In this document: positions 63,374-64,000 of the stretch, one piece after another
Layout: the number at the start of each line of letters is the position of its first letter
How positions within the stretch are numbered: position 1 is the first letter of the stretch
Assembly: GCA_963931925.1 (NCBI GenBank)
Contig: OZ007579.1
Coordinates: 41,528,335-41,592,334 of the forward strand
Length of the DNA: 64,000 nt
Reading direction: 5' to 3'
Source: Onchidella celtica
Taxonomy: Eukaryota > Mollusca > Gastropoda > Systellommatophora > Onchidiidae
Translations under genes and position numbers: made by a program
The notes under the pieces: model-generated
What the model saw: the letters and a program-made list of their open reading frames with translations, nothing else
Told to the model about the DNA's origin: nothing
Databases searched by the model: none

Positions 63374-64000
63374 ATGGCCGAGTTTCTCAAATACATTGAC
63401 TCTGCCAAAGCTCTGGGTATACCAGAAGAAGAACGCGCCTCGTGGTGCGAACGACAAGTACAGCAAGACCGAGATCGTGAGGATCGAAAAGAAGCAAGAG
63501 AAAGAGAGAGAGAAAAAGAAGAAAGAGAAAGAGAAAAAGAAAGAGAGAGAGAAAAGGAAAGAGAGCATGAACTCGCAATAAAGAAGTTAGAGCGAGAATC
63601 GCTTGTGACCACCACTGCCGCCAGCAATACGTATGCTAAAAAACCAAAACTTCCGACGTTTAATGAAAAACTCGACCGGATCGACGCATATTTGCATCGG
63701 TTCGAGCTACACGCTAAATGCGTCGGATGGCAGCAGGCGATGTACAGTTCATGCCTGTCTAATTTACTAACAGGTAAGGCTCTAGAAGTATTTCATAGCC
63801 TCAAAGTAGAGGATGCCAACGACTATGACAAGCTTAAAACAGCACTGCTTAAGCGATTCCAGCATACCGAGGATGGCTTTCATCAGAGATTTCGCGCATG
63901 TAAACCTGAGCCATCTGAAAATTTCTCAACTTATGTGAATCGGCTGAAACATTACTTAGATCGCTGGATCGAGCTCGCGAACGTGACTACCGGAAATTAT
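63374..64000 (+). CDS. Gag of a second LTR retrotransposon, cut by the window edge
   Basis: From ATG 63374 (TATCATGG) the frame stays open for 209 codons to the last base. MAEFLKYIDSAKALGIPEEE leads into a long E/K/R-rich coiled coil (residues about 35-80), then the Gag core: KKPKLPTFNEKLDRIDAYLH, RFELHAKCVGW, LSNLLTGKALEVF, DYDKLKTALLKRFQHTEDGF and FRACKPEPSENFSTYVNRLK. This parallels the first element's gag (KKPKLPAFQDGKDDLDSWLL, ALLTGRALECF, YRLMFRQGKPEDGEDV), so the two elements belong to related lineages. Zinc knuckles and pol would lie beyond the edge. Confidence 0.88.
   Translation, partial: MAEFLKYIDSAKALGIPEEERASWCERQVQQDRDREDRKEAREREREKEEREREKEREREKEREHELAIKKLERESLVTTTAASNTYAKKPKLPTFNEKLDRIDAYLHRFELHAKCVGWQQAMYSSCLSNLLTGKALEVFHSLKVEDANDYDKLKTALLKRFQHTEDGFHQRFRACKPEPSENFSTYVNRLKHYLDRWIELANVTTGNY

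Noticed and set aside
63312..63581. Alternative frames over the E/K/R coil of the second gag
   Set aside because: The GAGA-rich codons keep other frames open. The frame from 63374 continues into a recognisable Gag core and is the real one.

Overview
The window looks like eukaryotic, intron-bearing DNA from a marine invertebrate, most likely a lophotrochozoan such as a mollusc. This is inferred from the transposon mix (a Gmr1-like LTR element, RTE-like LINEs, tRNA-derived SINEs, P-element/THAP remnants, an XPG-nuclease transposon), from abundant MITEs and minisatellites, and from spliced EGF-like and THAP exons. The species cannot be fixed from sequence alone. Host genes are sparse and mobile DNA dominates.

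Layout. 0.4-3.2 kb: a 5'-truncated LINE with a long RT ORF, flanked by a 76-bp target duplication. 3.7-4.2 kb: a 38-bp tandem array grown from a MITE family (called Y here). 7.5-8.4 kb: a solo LTR. 8.7-15.9 kb: a complete, young Ty3/gypsy-type element with unusual domain order (Gag-PR-INT-RT-RNase H, as in Gmr1-like elements), tRNA-Pro primer site, 5-bp target duplication, and a SINE inside its gag-pol frame. 17.5-18.9 kb: a GGAT-based satellite. 19.5-42 kb: nearly gene-free, with MITEs (X, B, V, W, Y, Z), a foldback hairpin, several degenerate tandem arrays, a second solo LTR of the first family, a full SINE with target duplications, and a decayed DDE transposase. 43.0-44.3 kb: a decayed THAP/P-element-like transposase. 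47-50 kb: a diverged duplication whose second half received a truncated RTE-like LINE.

51.4-60.8 kb is the one region with signs of host genes. A candidate minus-strand transcript starts near 51.8 kb. About 100 bp away, a plus-strand signal-peptide exon ends in phase 1 and can be joined to a phase 1-1, eight-cysteine EGF-like exon at 60.36 kb. The intron between them holds a Russian-doll insertion: a microsatellite-linked repeat split by MITE B, which is split by a TIR transposon encoding a decayed XPG/PIN-like nuclease protein, which is split by a full-length RTE-like LINE with an intact 1,005-codon frame. A 30-bp minisatellite beside the EGF exon repeats that exon's own 5' splice-site sequence.

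The window ends inside the gag gene of another LTR element (63.37 kb to the edge). The strongest leads are the integrase-before-RT element, the MITE family that seeded at least three unrelated-looking satellites, the solo-LTR pair differing by a precise GT-AG segment, the XPG-nuclease transposon, and the splice-donor minisatellite. All similarity statements are by eye, with no database search.
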